This document shows positions 45,318 through 54,915 of a DNA stretch of 64,000 nt, piece after piece. The position numbers and the translations under genes were made by a program. Within the stretch, counting starts at the first letter, position 1, and each line of letters opens with the position of its first letter. The notes beneath the pieces are model-generated. The model was not told the DNA's origin and did not search any database. It worked only from the letters and a program-made list of their open reading frames with translations. The DNA is from Flavobacterium chryseum (GTDB taxonomy: Bacteria; Bacteroidota; Bacteroidia; Flavobacteriales; Flavobacteriaceae): NCBI RefSeq assembly GCF_004362015.1, contig NZ_SNWW01000005.1, forward strand, positions 186,001-250,000, in the 5' to 3' direction.

Positions 45318-48300
45318 TTATTGAGAAATTTTAGAAGTGGATGGAAACTGCAATTGTATAGCACTTTGATTGTAGGCATTTGTCGCCTCAGCATTTTGTT
45401 TTTTAATATCAATTGCCTGATTCAAAAAACTGATGTACGACCAGTAACTCATATCGCCGTTAGCATAACTTTTTTGAGCCGTTGCAATAATTTGTTCGGC
45501 ATATTGTAAACCTTCGTTTTGATAATAGTCTAATGCTTTTTGCTGCTTATCAAAATCGTTTTTCAATTCTTGCATTTTCAATTTCAAAGCCAATTTATTT
45601 TTATCTAACTCTAATTGTGATTGCGAAATACTGATTGCTGATGCTTTAGCTTTGGCGGAATTTACTCCGCCAAATAGCGGAATTTGTAAACCGGCGGTAA
45701 ATCCCTGAAAATAAGATTTTGTATCAATTGTTTGCCCAAAATATCCCAATCCTAATTTTGGTGTTCGCAACGCTTTAAATGTATTTGCTTCTTTTTCATA
45801 CACTGAAATTTGTTGTGTATAATAATCCGTTACTAAAGTTTCGGCTTTTAATTGGTTTTCATTTGATTGTATTGAAAACTGTATTGGCGTTGTACTATCG
45901 GGCACAATATTTTCTTCGGTCTGAATAAAAAACTGCAATTGCTTTTGATAAATAGCCAAATCAAATTCAAGCTGTGCTTGCTGGGTTTCAATTTCTTTTG
46001 ATTTTGCTTTGGCACTAATTACTTCAATTTTTCCGCTTTCACCAGTTTCAAACCGAAGTTCTGCATTTTTCAGGAATTTTGAATAAATGGCCAGCAAGTC
46101 TGCATTTAGTTTTTGAATCGAAAGTCCATACAAATATTGATAATAGGCAATTGTTACTGCTTTTTCAATTTCATATTCGGATAATGCTTTTCGCTTTTCA
46201 GCCAGTTTTACCAATTCTTCCTGCAATTGTCGGTTGGCTTTTGTGATTGTTCCAATGGGAAAATACTGTTGCACCGAAACATTATGATCATAATCGACAC
46301 TGTTGAATTGCCCGCCCTGATATTGTACCTGCAAAGGTTCAACCTGAAAGGCTGTCTTTTTTAAGACCGTTTGTTTTTCAATTTCTTTATCAGCAATTTT
46401 TAAATCGACATTATTGGCTTTTGCCATTTCTATTGCTTTTTGTAATGAAACAGGCTGACTGTTTTGAGCGAAAGAAAAGCTGCTTATCAATAAAATAATT
46501 ACGGTAACGATTGGAGTTTTCATTTTTTTTCTTCCTTTAATACCTTTTTCAAATAATAAATAAAGTATAGGTAAAACAATAAGTGTTAATAATGTAGCCG
46601 ATAATAATCCTCCAATAACCACTGTTGCTAATGGTTTTTGAACTTCTGCTCCGCCGCTTGTTGATAAAGCCATTGGCATAAATCCTAAAGATGCGACAGC
46701 GGCTGTCATTAAAACCGGTCTTAATCGTGTTTTGGTTCCAATTAAAACTCTTTGCAAAGGATCAGTTATTCCTTCGGTTTTAAGTTGATTGAAATACGAA
46801 ATTAGTACGATTCCGTTCAAGACTGCAATTCCAAACAAGGCGATAAATCCAATTCCTGCCGAAATACTAAAAGGCATTCCTCGCATCCAAAGAGCAAAAA
46901 CACCGCCAATGGCTGATAGCGGAATAGCTGTAAATATTAATGCTGCCTGCTTTATACTATTGAAAGTAAAAAACAACAAAATACCTATTAACCCTAATGC
47001 AATGGGTAAGGCTATTGAAAGTCTTTTTGTAGCTTCAATCAGGTTTTCAAATTGTCCGCCATACGTAACATAATAGCCTGCCGGAAGTTTGAAATTTTTG
47101 TCTAGTTTTTGTTGAATTTCTTCGACAACGCTTTTAATGTCGCGGCCGCGAACGTTTAACCCAACCGTAATTCTGCGTTTTCCATCTTCACGGGAAACCT
47201 GAACAGGGCCTTGTTCATAAGAAACTGCTGCAACTTGCGAAAGCGGGACTTGCTGCCCGTTTGGTAATGGAATAAACAGATTACTTACATCCGTAATATC
47301 GGTTCGGTTAGCAGCATCCATTCGAACCACGACGTCAAATCGTTTGCTTTCTTCATAGATTTTACCGGCACTTTCTCCTGCAAATGAAGAGCGGATAATT
47401 TGATTGATATCTGTAATATTTAGACCGTATAAGGCAATTTTATTGTAATCATATTTTACGGTAATTTGTGGTAAGCCTGTTACTTTATCGGCTTTTAAAT
47501 CGCCAATGCCTTCGATGTTTTTTACTTTCGAAATCAATTCATTTGCTTTGGCATCCAAAATTTCTAAATCATCACCAAATATCTTAATTGCAATATCGCT
47601 TCGGCTTCCCGTCATTAATTCATTAAAACGCATTTGAATTGGTTGCGAAATTTCGATGTTAGCGCCCGGAATAGCTTCCATTTCTTCTTTCATCGCATTG
47701 GCCAGGTCTTCCCAGTTGTGATATTTTCCGGTCCATTCTTTTTTATCTTTTAATACAATAATTAAATCGGCACTTTCAATTGGCATTGGATCGGTTGGAA
47801 TTTCACCGCTGCCAATTTTGGCCACTATGGTTTTTATTTCCGGGAATTTTGCTTTTAGAATTTTTTCGTATTCTGTAGTTGTTTTTATCATTTGCGAAAG
47901 CGAACTTCCGGTCATAATTGTAGTATTTAAGGCCAAATCTCCTTCATCGATTGTTGGAATAAATTCTCCTCCCATATTTTGAAAAATCACTATTGCCAAT
48001 ACAAATAAACCAAGGGAAATTGCTAAAACTGCTTTTTTGAAACGCAACGTTTTTTCTAAAAACGGAGTATATATTCCTTCGAACCAAGCCATCATTTTAT
48101 CACTAAAATTCGATTTATGTTCGGTGTTTTTTGATAAGAACATGGCACTCATCATTGGCACATAAGTTAATGACAAAATAAAAGCACCAAGTACGGCAAA
48201 ACCTACTGTCATTGCCATTGGTTTAAACATTTTGCCTTCTGTTCCTATTAATGCCAGAATTGGTAAATACACAATTAAGATTATTATTTCTCCAAAGGCA

Positions 48301-49643
48301 GCACTATTTCTGATTTTCGAGGCAGATTGATATACCTCATCGTCCATTTCAGATTGGGTTAAATCTCTTTGCATTTTGAGTTTTTGAAGATGATGCATCG
48401 TGGCTTCGACAATAATTACAGCTCCATCGACAATAATTCCAAAATCGATTGCCCCTAAACTCATCAGATTTCCGCTTACACCAAAATAATTCATCAGAAT
48501 TACTGCAAAAAGCATCGCCAACGGAATTACAGAAGCCACAATTAATCCTGCACGAAGGTTTCCCAAAAATAAAATCAATACAAAAATTACGATTAATGCT
48601 CCTTCAAGCAAATTTTTGGTTACAGTTCCAATCGCATTATCAACTAATTTCCCTCTGTCTATAAAGGCTTCGGCGACAACCCCTTCCGGCAGGCTTTTGT
48701 TAATTTGAATCATTTTTTCTTTGATTCTTTTTACAACTGCACTTGAATTTTCTCCTTTTAGCATTAAGGCTAAACCAGAAACAATTTCGCCTTTGCCATC
48801 TTTGGTAGATGCACCATAGCGCAATGAAACTCCTTCCCTAACTTCGGCTACATTTCGAACTAAAATTGGCGAACCGTTTTTATTACTCACTACCACATTC
48901 TCTAAATCCTTAACACCGGTTGCCATACCAACGCCACGAATAATATAAGCATACTGGTCTTTTTCAATATAAGCACCGCCGGTATTTTGATTGTTTTTTT
49001 CTAAGGCATTAAAAATGTCCGTAATGGTTACGCCTAAACTATTTAGTTTATTAGGATTAACAGCGACCTCATATTGTTTCAGTTTTCCGCCCCAGGTGCT
49101 TACTTCAGCAACACCTTCAACACCTTGCAATTGCGGAATTATAATCCAGTCCTGAATGGTTCGTAATTGTACTGCATCGTATTTAGTTTCGTATCCTTTT
49201 TTGGCGTACACGTCGTATTGGTATATTTCACCCAGACCTGTTGTAATTGGTGCTAATTCGGGAGAACCTACATACTTTGGGATATTTTCTTCGGCTTGCT
49301 TTAAACGTTGAAATATTTGCTCTCTTGCCCAATAAATATCCACATTATCTTCGAAAACAACCGTAACTACTGATAATCCAAAACGGGAAATACTTCGTAA
49401 TTCGATAACTTTAGAAATGGTTTTTACGGATTGTTCGAGCGGATAGGTAATTAATTGTTCTACTTCCTGACTTGCCAAAGTGGGCGCAGTAGTAATAATC
49501 TGCACCTGATTATTAGTGACATCCGGCAAGGCATCAAGTGGTAAATTTTTAAGAGAATAGCTTCCCCAGGCTATGAGTACAAGGGTAAGCAGCAGTATAA
49601 TGAATTTATTCTTTATACTAAATTGTATGATTTTGTCTAACAT
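45318..49643 (-). CDS. CusA/CzcA-family metal efflux RND pump fused to a TolC-like protein
   Basis: A 1,441-residue frame. Residues 1-1040 are a complete heavy-metal RND permease: N-terminal helix, two periplasmic porter loops (LPDALPDVTNNQVQI-type start), GAIDFGIIVDGAVI in TM4 with the proton-relay acidic residue, and a final helix ending LLFEKGIKGRKK. Residues 1041-1441 are a complete TolC/CzcC-like outer-membrane factor with its own signal peptide (MKTPIVTVIILLISSFSFAQ) and long coiled-coil helices. Because both parts are complete and the junction is an A8 run (46523-46530), this may be a true fusion or two overlapping genes joined by one extra base. It is co-directional with the adaptor and the ATPase. 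Confidence 0.9.
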   Translation of the reverse strand: MLDKIIQFSIKNKFIILLLTLVLIAWGSYSLKNLPLDALPDVTNNQVQIITTAPTLASQEVEQLITYPLEQSVKTISKVIELRSISRFGLSVVTVVFEDNVDIYWAREQIFQRLKQAEENIPKYVGSPELAPITTGLGEIYQYDVYAKKGYETKYDAVQLRTIQDWIIIPQLQGVEGVAEVSTWGGKLKQYEVAVNPNKLNSLGVTITDIFNALEKNNQNTGGAYIEKDQYAYIIRGVGMATGVKDLENVVVSNKNGSPILVRNVAEVREGVSLRYGASTKDGKGEIVSGLALMLKGENSSAVVKRIKEKMIQINKSLPEGVVAEAFIDRGKLVDNAIGTVTKNLLEGALIVIFVLILFLGNLRAGLIVASVIPLAMLFAVILMNYFGVSGNLMSLGAIDFGIIVDGAVIIVEATMHHLQKLKMQRDLTQSEMDDEVYQSASKIRNSAAFGEIIILIVYLPILALIGTEGKMFKPMAMTVGFAVLGAFILSLTYVPMMSAMFLSKNTEHKSNFSDKMMAWFEGIYTPFLEKTLRFKKAVLAISLGLFVLAIVIFQNMGGEFIPTIDEGDLALNTTIMTGSSLSQMIKTTTEYEKILKAKFPEIKTIVAKIGSGEIPTDPMPIESADLIIVLKDKKEWTGKYHNWEDLANAMKEEMEAIPGANIEISQPIQMRFNELMTGSRSDIAIKIFGDDLEILDAKANELISKVKNIEGIGDLKADKVTGLPQITVKYDYNKIALYGLNITDINQIIRSSFAGESAGKIYEESKRFDVVVRMDAANRTDITDVSNLFIPLPNGQQVPLSQVAAVSYEQGPVQVSREDGKRRITVGLNVRGRDIKSVVEEIQQKLDKNFKLPAGYYVTYGGQFENLIEATKRLSIALPIALGLIGILLFFTFNSIKQAALIFTAIPLSAIGGVFALWMRGMPFSISAGIGFIALFGIAVLNGIVLISYFNQLKTEGITDPLQRVLIGTKTRLRPVLMTAAVASLGFMPMALSTSGGAEVQKPLATVVIGGLLSATLLTLIVLPILYLLFEKGIKGRKKMKTPIVTVIILLISSFSFAQNSQPVSLQKAIEMAKANNVDLKIADKEIEKQTVLKKTAFQVEPLQVQYQGGQFNSVDYDHNVSVQQYFPIGTITKANRQLQEELVKLAEKRKALSEYEIEKAVTIAYYQYLYGLSIQKLNADLLAIYSKFLKNAELRFETGESGKIEVISAKAKSKEIETQQAQLEFDLAIYQKQLQFFIQTEENIVPDSTTPIQFSIQSNENQLKAETLVTDYYTQQISVYEKEANTFKALRTPKLGLGYFGQTIDTKSYFQGFTAGLQIPLFGGVNSAKAKASAISISQSQLELDKNKLALKLKMQELKNDFDKQQKALDYYQNEGLQYAEQIIATAQKSYANGDMSYWSYISFLNQAIDIKKQNAEATNAYNQSAIQLQFPSTSKISQ

Positions 49644-49740
49644 TGAGAATATTATAATGAATTAGAAATCAGCAAATAAAATATTTGCCGGTATTTGTGA
49701 TAAGACCACAACTTTCTAACCCGAATTTATTCGGGCATCA

Positions 49741-50067
49741 TTATACTATTTGAGGCGGTTGCCAAATACTTCCGTAAAAATTGGAATAGGAAATAGATTT
49801 GTAACCTGGTAATTGTAATTTAATAACTTCTGAAGCAATAGGGAAGTTAAATGTTGTTACAGGAAAGTAGGTTAATATTTGAACACTACAGCAATTGCAG
49901 ACACAGAATGGCGAACACAAATCATTTTCTTCATTGTGAGAATGTTGATTCTGGTTTGAAGCAAATTCAGCTTTATTATCCAATGAAATATTTACTTTCA
50001 TATCTGCGCAAGGCATACACGAAAGAATTAATAAAACAATTGATAATATGGTGTTTGTAAGTTTCAA
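49741..50067 (-). CDS. Cys/His-rich small exported protein (DUF6660-like)
   Basis: A 108-residue protein with a signal peptide containing CMPCAD, then a His patch (NQHSHNEEND) and a CSPFCVCNCC cluster, followed by a hydrophobic segment ending WQPPQIV. The Cys/His arrangement suggests metal binding. I recall it as the type labelled DUF6660 in Bacteroidota, found ahead of CusA/CzcA-type efflux genes. Its place 97 bases upstream of the RND pump on the same strand supports a periplasmic or surface metal-binding or sensing role, which is inference. Confidence 0.75.
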   Translation of the reverse strand: MKLTNTILSIVLLILSCMPCADMKVNISLDNKAEFASNQNQHSHNEENDLCSPFCVCNCCSVQILTYFPVTTFNFPIASEVIKLQLPGYKSISYSNFYGSIWQPPQIV

Positions 50068-50367
50068 GATTGTAAAAGTAGAATTTTTATAGATACAATT
50101 GTAACTTCTGTCATGTTAAATTCAGGATAAATTTTAGAAAATTATTCTGAGTAACATTCAATCGGTTGGAAATCATTTACACTTTATAAATACTTCGGCA
50201 TCATGATTGCCATCATAAATGAATACTATTTTTTGAAAATTCAATTTAAAAAACAGGATAACTATCTAAATAACAAATTAATATTATTGAAGCTGTAAAA
50301 TAAATTTTATTAGAATTATGGATTTACTTAAAAAACTCATACATTTAGTGTCCTTAAAAATAACCAA
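50068..50367. other. Intergenic region between the metal locus and the response regulator
   Basis: Exactly 300 AT-rich bases between divergent genes. I see no gene or strong hairpin. A TACATTTA box near 50340 resembles the -7 element for the response regulator. Confidence 0.5.
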
Positions 50368-50790
50368 ATGATAAAGAACGGAAATATCCTAATAGTGGAA
50401 GATGATGCAGATGATAAAGAAATCCTGGAGGATGTAATTGTTTCTCTAGGCAATACGAATAAAATTGTATGGAAGATGAACGGAGCCGAAGCACTTTCTT
50501 ACCTTTCCTGCAGTGATGAAAAAATGTTAATTATTTTTTGTGATATTAATATGCCTATCATGAACGGACTTGAACTAAAGCGCCTTATAGATGCTGACCC
50601 TGTTTTGAGAAAAAAGAGTATTCCTTTTATTTTTTATTCTACTGCAGCATCAGAACAAGCCATTGAAGAAGCTTATACTACGCTGAGTATTCAAGGTTTT
50701 TTTACAAAAGAAAATGATTATCATAAAACAAAATCAATGGTTAATGTAGTAATTGAATACTGGAAAAACTGTGTTCATCCTAATACGTAG
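50368..50790 (+). CDS. Single-domain response regulator (CheY/Rcp1-like)
   Basis: A 140-residue receiver domain without an output domain. The acidic pair D12-D13 in VEDDADDKE, phospho-acceptor D59 in CDINMP, S91/T92 and K114 are all in place. The layout, including the loop after the first helix, resembles Rcp1-type regulators that serve phytochrome-like or hybrid kinases. No kinase adjoins it, so the partner is encoded elsewhere. A strong terminator follows. Confidence 0.92.
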   Translation: MIKNGNILIVEDDADDKEILEDVIVSLGNTNKIVWKMNGAEALSYLSCSDEKMLIIFCDINMPIMNGLELKRLIDADPVLRKKSIPFIFYSTAASEQAIEEAYTTLSIQGFFTKENDYHKTKSMVNVVIEYWKNCVHPNT

Positions 50791-50846
50791 ACTAATTCTG
50801 CCTTTGCTAACTTGATGCAATGTTGCTCAACTTAGTTACTTCAAAC

Positions 50847-50890
50847 AAAAATAACGTGTGAGTCAAATGTGACTCACACGTTATTTTTTA
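50847..50890 (+). terminator. Strong hairpin terminator after the response regulator
   Basis: A perfect 19-bp stem (50847-50865 with 50870-50888) with loop AATG, ending in a T run. It stands 57 bases after the response-regulator stop. Stem and flanks are symmetric, so it may also stop minus-strand transcription from the OmpA gene. Confidence 0.9.
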
Positions 50891-51042
50891 TGCCGTATTA
50901 TGATCAAAAAAAACCCGCTTTATACATAAGTATAAAACGGGCCGTCCATAAAAACATAATCTTCCATTTTATGCTTCCATTTAATCTTCTTTGAGTGCAT
51001 TTTTATAGCAATCTCAATAAAATATACTAATTCTGCTGCGAT

Positions 51043-53067
51043 TTATTTTGCAGCTGGAATAATGTCAATTATCACTGTACGGTTGTAAAAACGTTCTTCA
51101 GGAAGTTTGTTTTCAAAAGCCGACATACTTTCGTCTTCTCCAAAACCATGTACTTCAAATTTCACATCTTTTCTGCCTGAATTGGATAATGCATTTTGTA
51201 TAATACTTTTTACCTCATTGGCTCTGTCTAAAGATAAATTCAGGTTATAAGACTCCTCACCAATAATATCAGTGTGACCATGAATGATGACAACTGCATT
51301 TTTAGGTATTTTAGGCGTTACAACATCTGTTAAATATTTCTCATACATCGCAATTGCTTTTGATTTATTAAATTCAAAAATAATGCTGTATCTAAGACCT
51401 TCATCTGTTTTAGCAGGTGTCCATAATACCATATGTGTAGTGGTTACTTTTTCTTCAATAGTACCGTTTTTGGTTTTACCAATCATCTTTACTTTATAAT
51501 CACCTTCGGCACGTGTTCCCATAATGCTTTTACCAGGAATACTTACTTTTTCCTGAGTATAAGGACCAAAAGCTTTTACTTTTCCGTCTGGATCTGTAGT
51601 TTCTAAAGACCATGACGAGTATGCATTTCCTGCACCAGCTGCATCAATTGTAATATAACTATCAATCGGTGCTTCTTGTACGGTAACAAGTTCTAAAGGT
51701 TTTAACGATGCATCCGGACCAACTTGAAATTCCATCAATAATTCAGGTGAATTGCTTTCAATAGAAACCCTGCGATCTCCTTCGCGAAGCAATACTAATT
51801 CTTTTGTTGCGCCAGGCTGTTCTGATGGAATGGTAGGTTTTAGTTGTCCTTTAGTCGTTATTCTGGCAGCATTTATTTGAAATACTGAAACTAAATAAGT
51901 CTTAATTGATTCGGCCATCGCAGTACCATCTTCGGTTCCTTTTTCAGAAGAACCAACAAGTGTAATATTAGATCCTGGATTTTTTACCATTCTGTTTCCC
52001 AAAATATTAATGACGTTATAATAAACTGTCATTTGTCGTCTGGAACGTCCTGAAGGATTTACACTAGCTGTAACTCCAATCTGATCTTCATCAAAATCTT
52101 TTACATCTTCTTTTTTCAATAATTTGTAACGACTTGGTATTTTATTAGAATTAAGGTCGAAAAAAACATAATTTCTTAAAGGAAATACTTCACGTACGCT
52201 ACGTTCTCCCGGAATATTTTTAGGTGCATTTACAGAAAACTGCACTTTTGATGGAGTAATTGCTGCAACAGGCGTTTCAACTGCACTTCCTCGTCCGAAC
52301 TTAAGAGCCATACCAACTCTAAGAGCAGTTACACTCCAGGTCTCGGTTGAGCGCGGATGTTGTCCAAAATAAGGCTGAAAATTTATAAAAGGTGATAAAA
52401 CAAATTGTGTTTTATGATATTGTGATGATAACGGAATATCAAAACCTGCTCCAATCTGCATTGAAATAATCGTTTTGTTTATAGCATCAAAATCACCTCT
52501 TACATCAGCCGTTTCTTCCTGATCAGGATAAGCCGGATTAGTTCCTAATGAATATTTAAATGCTTTATCTACATTAAATGCCAGACGCGGTCCTCCATAC
52601 AAATAAAAATTTGATTTAAAAGGTGCAAAACGAATGCTTGGTTCTATAGTAATATAACTTAAATCTGTAGATAAATCTGCAGGGCAGTTACATGAAGTCA
52701 TTTTTTGATCAAAAGAACCTTTTCTACTATCATAACCAGCCTGAAACATAAATCCTAACCTCGTATCGGGTTTATGAAATTCAACAAGTGGCGCCAAATA
52801 AAGGCCTGCTCCTTCACCATTATGAAAAGTGACCGGAGGCGTTATATTGGAGTTAAGCTGATGGGTCGAACCACGGTAAAAACTATAGTTCGTAGCACCT
52901 GCTACACCAAAGAACCAGGAAGGCTTCGTATAAAAGACTTCTTGCGCATGAAGCGTTGCTTGAGCACTTAAACATAAGACAATCAAAAGTAAAAATCTGT
53001 TTAACAGAGTTTTACCTGAAGTCTTGGTGCTATATATTTTTGTTTTAAAACTAATGTTAGTTTTCAT
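51043..53067 (-). CDS. OmpA-family outer-membrane protein
   Basis: A 674-residue protein. After a signal peptide (cleavage near LHAQ) comes an eight-strand-type barrel (about residues 45-260). A middle beta-rich region (about 280-560) includes an NSNKIPSRYKLL segment. The C-terminal OmpA/MotB peptidoglycan-binding domain (about 560-670) carries GHTDIIGEESYNLNLSLDRA, with the diaminopimelate-contacting Asp and Arg. It anchors the outer membrane to peptidoglycan. It follows the ice-binding lipoprotein gene in the same direction, separated by 81 bases with a terminator, so it may have its own promoter or depend on read-through. Confidence 0.9.
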   Translation of the reverse strand: MKTNISFKTKIYSTKTSGKTLLNRFLLLIVLCLSAQATLHAQEVFYTKPSWFFGVAGATNYSFYRGSTHQLNSNITPPVTFHNGEGAGLYLAPLVEFHKPDTRLGFMFQAGYDSRKGSFDQKMTSCNCPADLSTDLSYITIEPSIRFAPFKSNFYLYGGPRLAFNVDKAFKYSLGTNPAYPDQEETADVRGDFDAINKTIISMQIGAGFDIPLSSQYHKTQFVLSPFINFQPYFGQHPRSTETWSVTALRVGMALKFGRGSAVETPVAAITPSKVQFSVNAPKNIPGERSVREVFPLRNYVFFDLNSNKIPSRYKLLKKEDVKDFDEDQIGVTASVNPSGRSRRQMTVYYNVINILGNRMVKNPGSNITLVGSSEKGTEDGTAMAESIKTYLVSVFQINAARITTKGQLKPTIPSEQPGATKELVLLREGDRRVSIESNSPELLMEFQVGPDASLKPLELVTVQEAPIDSYITIDAAGAGNAYSSWSLETTDPDGKVKAFGPYTQEKVSIPGKSIMGTRAEGDYKVKMIGKTKNGTIEEKVTTTHMVLWTPAKTDEGLRYSIIFEFNKSKAIAMYEKYLTDVVTPKIPKNAVVIIHGHTDIIGEESYNLNLSLDRANEVKSIIQNALSNSGRKDVKFEVHGFGEDESMSAFENKLPEERFYNRTVIIDIIPAAK

Positions 53068-53100
53068 TTACGTTTATTTAGTTATTGTTTTTTATTGAGA

Positions 53101-53128
53101 AAAAATCCCGTCCGAAGACGGGATGATA
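53101..53128 (-). terminator. Terminator with UUCG loop after the ice-binding gene
   Basis: The 8-bp stem ATCCCGTC/GACGGGAT (53105-53112 with 53117-53124) encloses TTCG on the minus strand, a C(UUCG)G extra-stable tetraloop, followed by a U tract. It lies 24 bases past the stop of the ice-binding gene. Confidence 0.88.
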
Positions 53129-53148
53129 TACTATTTAGTAAATGTTAT

Positions 53149-54915
53149 TTAAGGGACATTAATGGTTGTATTGACCATGGTAACAGAAGCAACTAAAGAT
53201 ATTGCTCTTCCGTTTAGCACTGTTTGGTTTGCATTTCCTGCAGTAGAAAAAGTAACGCCAGAGTTAGCAATTATAGTTCCAACCATAGTTCCGCCACCGG
53301 CACTGTTAATGGTAGCTGCACTACCTACGTACCAAAAAACGTTGTTAGGTAATCCGCCATTTATCATTTTAACACTTTTGGCACCTGTAGGTCCTGCAAT
53401 TCCAACTGTTAATCCTGAAGCAGTTTGAAAAATCCAGGTTGCATTAGCATCACCCTTCGCATCAAGCGTCAAGTCACCATTAGTTATTTTGAAAGTACCA
53501 CTTGCTGATTTGTAAACACCCGGAGCTAATGTCAAGCCGCCTAATTCTCCAGCATTTGGATCTGAACCACCCGGTTTTGCTGCTGGCGAAATACTTAAAT
53601 ATGCTGCATTTGCATCTAATAATGCTTTTTGTGCAAGTAGTAATGAAGTAGCTGTTCCGGGAGCTGGCGGTGCAGTAAAGATATCACCTGTAACATTTCC
53701 AACATTTAGAGGAGTTTCGGTGTAAACAATAAGGCCGTCATGAAATCCTGTAACCAGAGTTGAGGCTGCGGTTGTACCTATACTTCCATTGTTTATTACT
53801 GTATTTAGTCCCTGATTGGTGATTCCGGCGTTTCCACCAAAAGCTCCAAACATAGCAGCTGTACCAAGATCTATGATTATAGGTGCAGGTGGTAACAATA
53901 CTGTAGTAAAGTTCCAAACATAGTCGTTAGCTAACGGAGTTCCCGATGCACTTTTTGCGGCATTTGTAATTGTAGCCGTATAAACTTTTCCTAATTCCAG
54001 TGAATTTGTTGGATTAAACGAAGCTGTAGTACCAGAGTACGAAACTGAACCGGGAACTGTTGTTGCACCTTGTTTTAAAGTAAATGTTGATGCTGCAGTG
54101 ATTGATGCTGCATCCATTACCATACTGAAATTTGCGGTTACAGTTTGATTTAAAGCTACATTAATGGCATTATCCATAGGATCTGTAGCCGTTACTGTAG
54201 GCACCATATCTGTTGTAAAACTCCACGTATAATCAGCTGCCATTGCTGTATCTAATGAATTTTTGGCACCAGTAGTTATTGTTACGGTATAAATTCTATT
54301 TGTTAATAAAGGAGTTGTAGGTACAAAAGATACTATTGATCCTGTATATGAAATTGTTCCTGTTACTGCATTAACACCTTGATTTACCTTAAAAGTGGTA
54401 TTGTTTAATGTAGCAGCATTCATAGGCATATTAAACGTTGCCGAAATTGTTTGATTTAATGGTACTGCAGTTGCATTATTGATAGGATCTGCAGTAATAA
54501 CTACAGGTCTTAAAAGTGTTCCTGTCGAAAATACCCAAACATATTCAAGCTGCAAAAAATTACCTTTCAGGTCTTTTGCCTTTGTTGTAATTTTTGCCGT
54601 ATATGTTGTATTCTCTGCCAGCAAAGTTTGCGGAGTGAATGTGGCTGTTCTTCCAGAATATGTAATTGTTCCTGTAATTGGTGACGTTCCGGCTACAATA
54701 AACGAAGTTGAAGTAATTGAACTCGGATCCATTTCTTCGTTGAATGTTGCAGTAATAACTTGTCCCAATGGAACATTTAAGGCATTACTTAGAGGAGTTG
54801 TCGACTCAATTATAGGACATACTCCTACGACTTCTTCGAAATCATCATTTTCGCATCCGGTAATTAGTGCGATACATAATATTGCAAAGGTTAGGAGTAA
54901 ATTTTTAATTTTCAT
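53149..54915 (-). CDS. Ice-binding (DUF3494) lipoprotein with three Ig-like domains
   Basis: A 588-residue lipoprotein: lipobox LITGC (Cys21), three tandem Big_5/SbsA-like Ig domains (about residues 33-135, 136-235, 236-345) with the repeated P-N-A-x-x-V-P/A-L-x-Q-x-I/V motif, then a DUF3494 ice-binding beta-helix (about 350-588). The latter begins IDLGTAAMFGAFGGNAGITN and contains GGLTLAPGVYKS and NVFWYVGSAATINSAG. DUF3494 proteins bind ice and limit recrystallisation or attach cells to ice. The lipid anchor and Ig stalk suggest display from the outer membrane rather than release. The family is known to spread by horizontal transfer. Confidence 0.93.
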   Translation of the reverse strand: MKIKNLLLTFAILCIALITGCENDDFEEVVGVCPIIESTTPLSNALNVPLGQVITATFNEEMDPSSITSTSFIVAGTSPITGTITYSGRTATFTPQTLLAENTTYTAKITTKAKDLKGNFLQLEYVWVFSTGTLLRPVVITADPINNATAVPLNQTISATFNMPMNAATLNNTTFKVNQGVNAVTGTISYTGSIVSFVPTTPLLTNRIYTVTITTGAKNSLDTAMAADYTWSFTTDMVPTVTATDPMDNAINVALNQTVTANFSMVMDAASITAASTFTLKQGATTVPGSVSYSGTTASFNPTNSLELGKVYTATITNAAKSASGTPLANDYVWNFTTVLLPPAPIIIDLGTAAMFGAFGGNAGITNQGLNTVINNGSIGTTAASTLVTGFHDGLIVYTETPLNVGNVTGDIFTAPPAPGTATSLLLAQKALLDANAAYLSISPAAKPGGSDPNAGELGGLTLAPGVYKSASGTFKITNGDLTLDAKGDANATWIFQTASGLTVGIAGPTGAKSVKMINGGLPNNVFWYVGSAATINSAGGGTMVGTIIANSGVTFSTAGNANQTVLNGRAISLVASVTMVNTTINVP

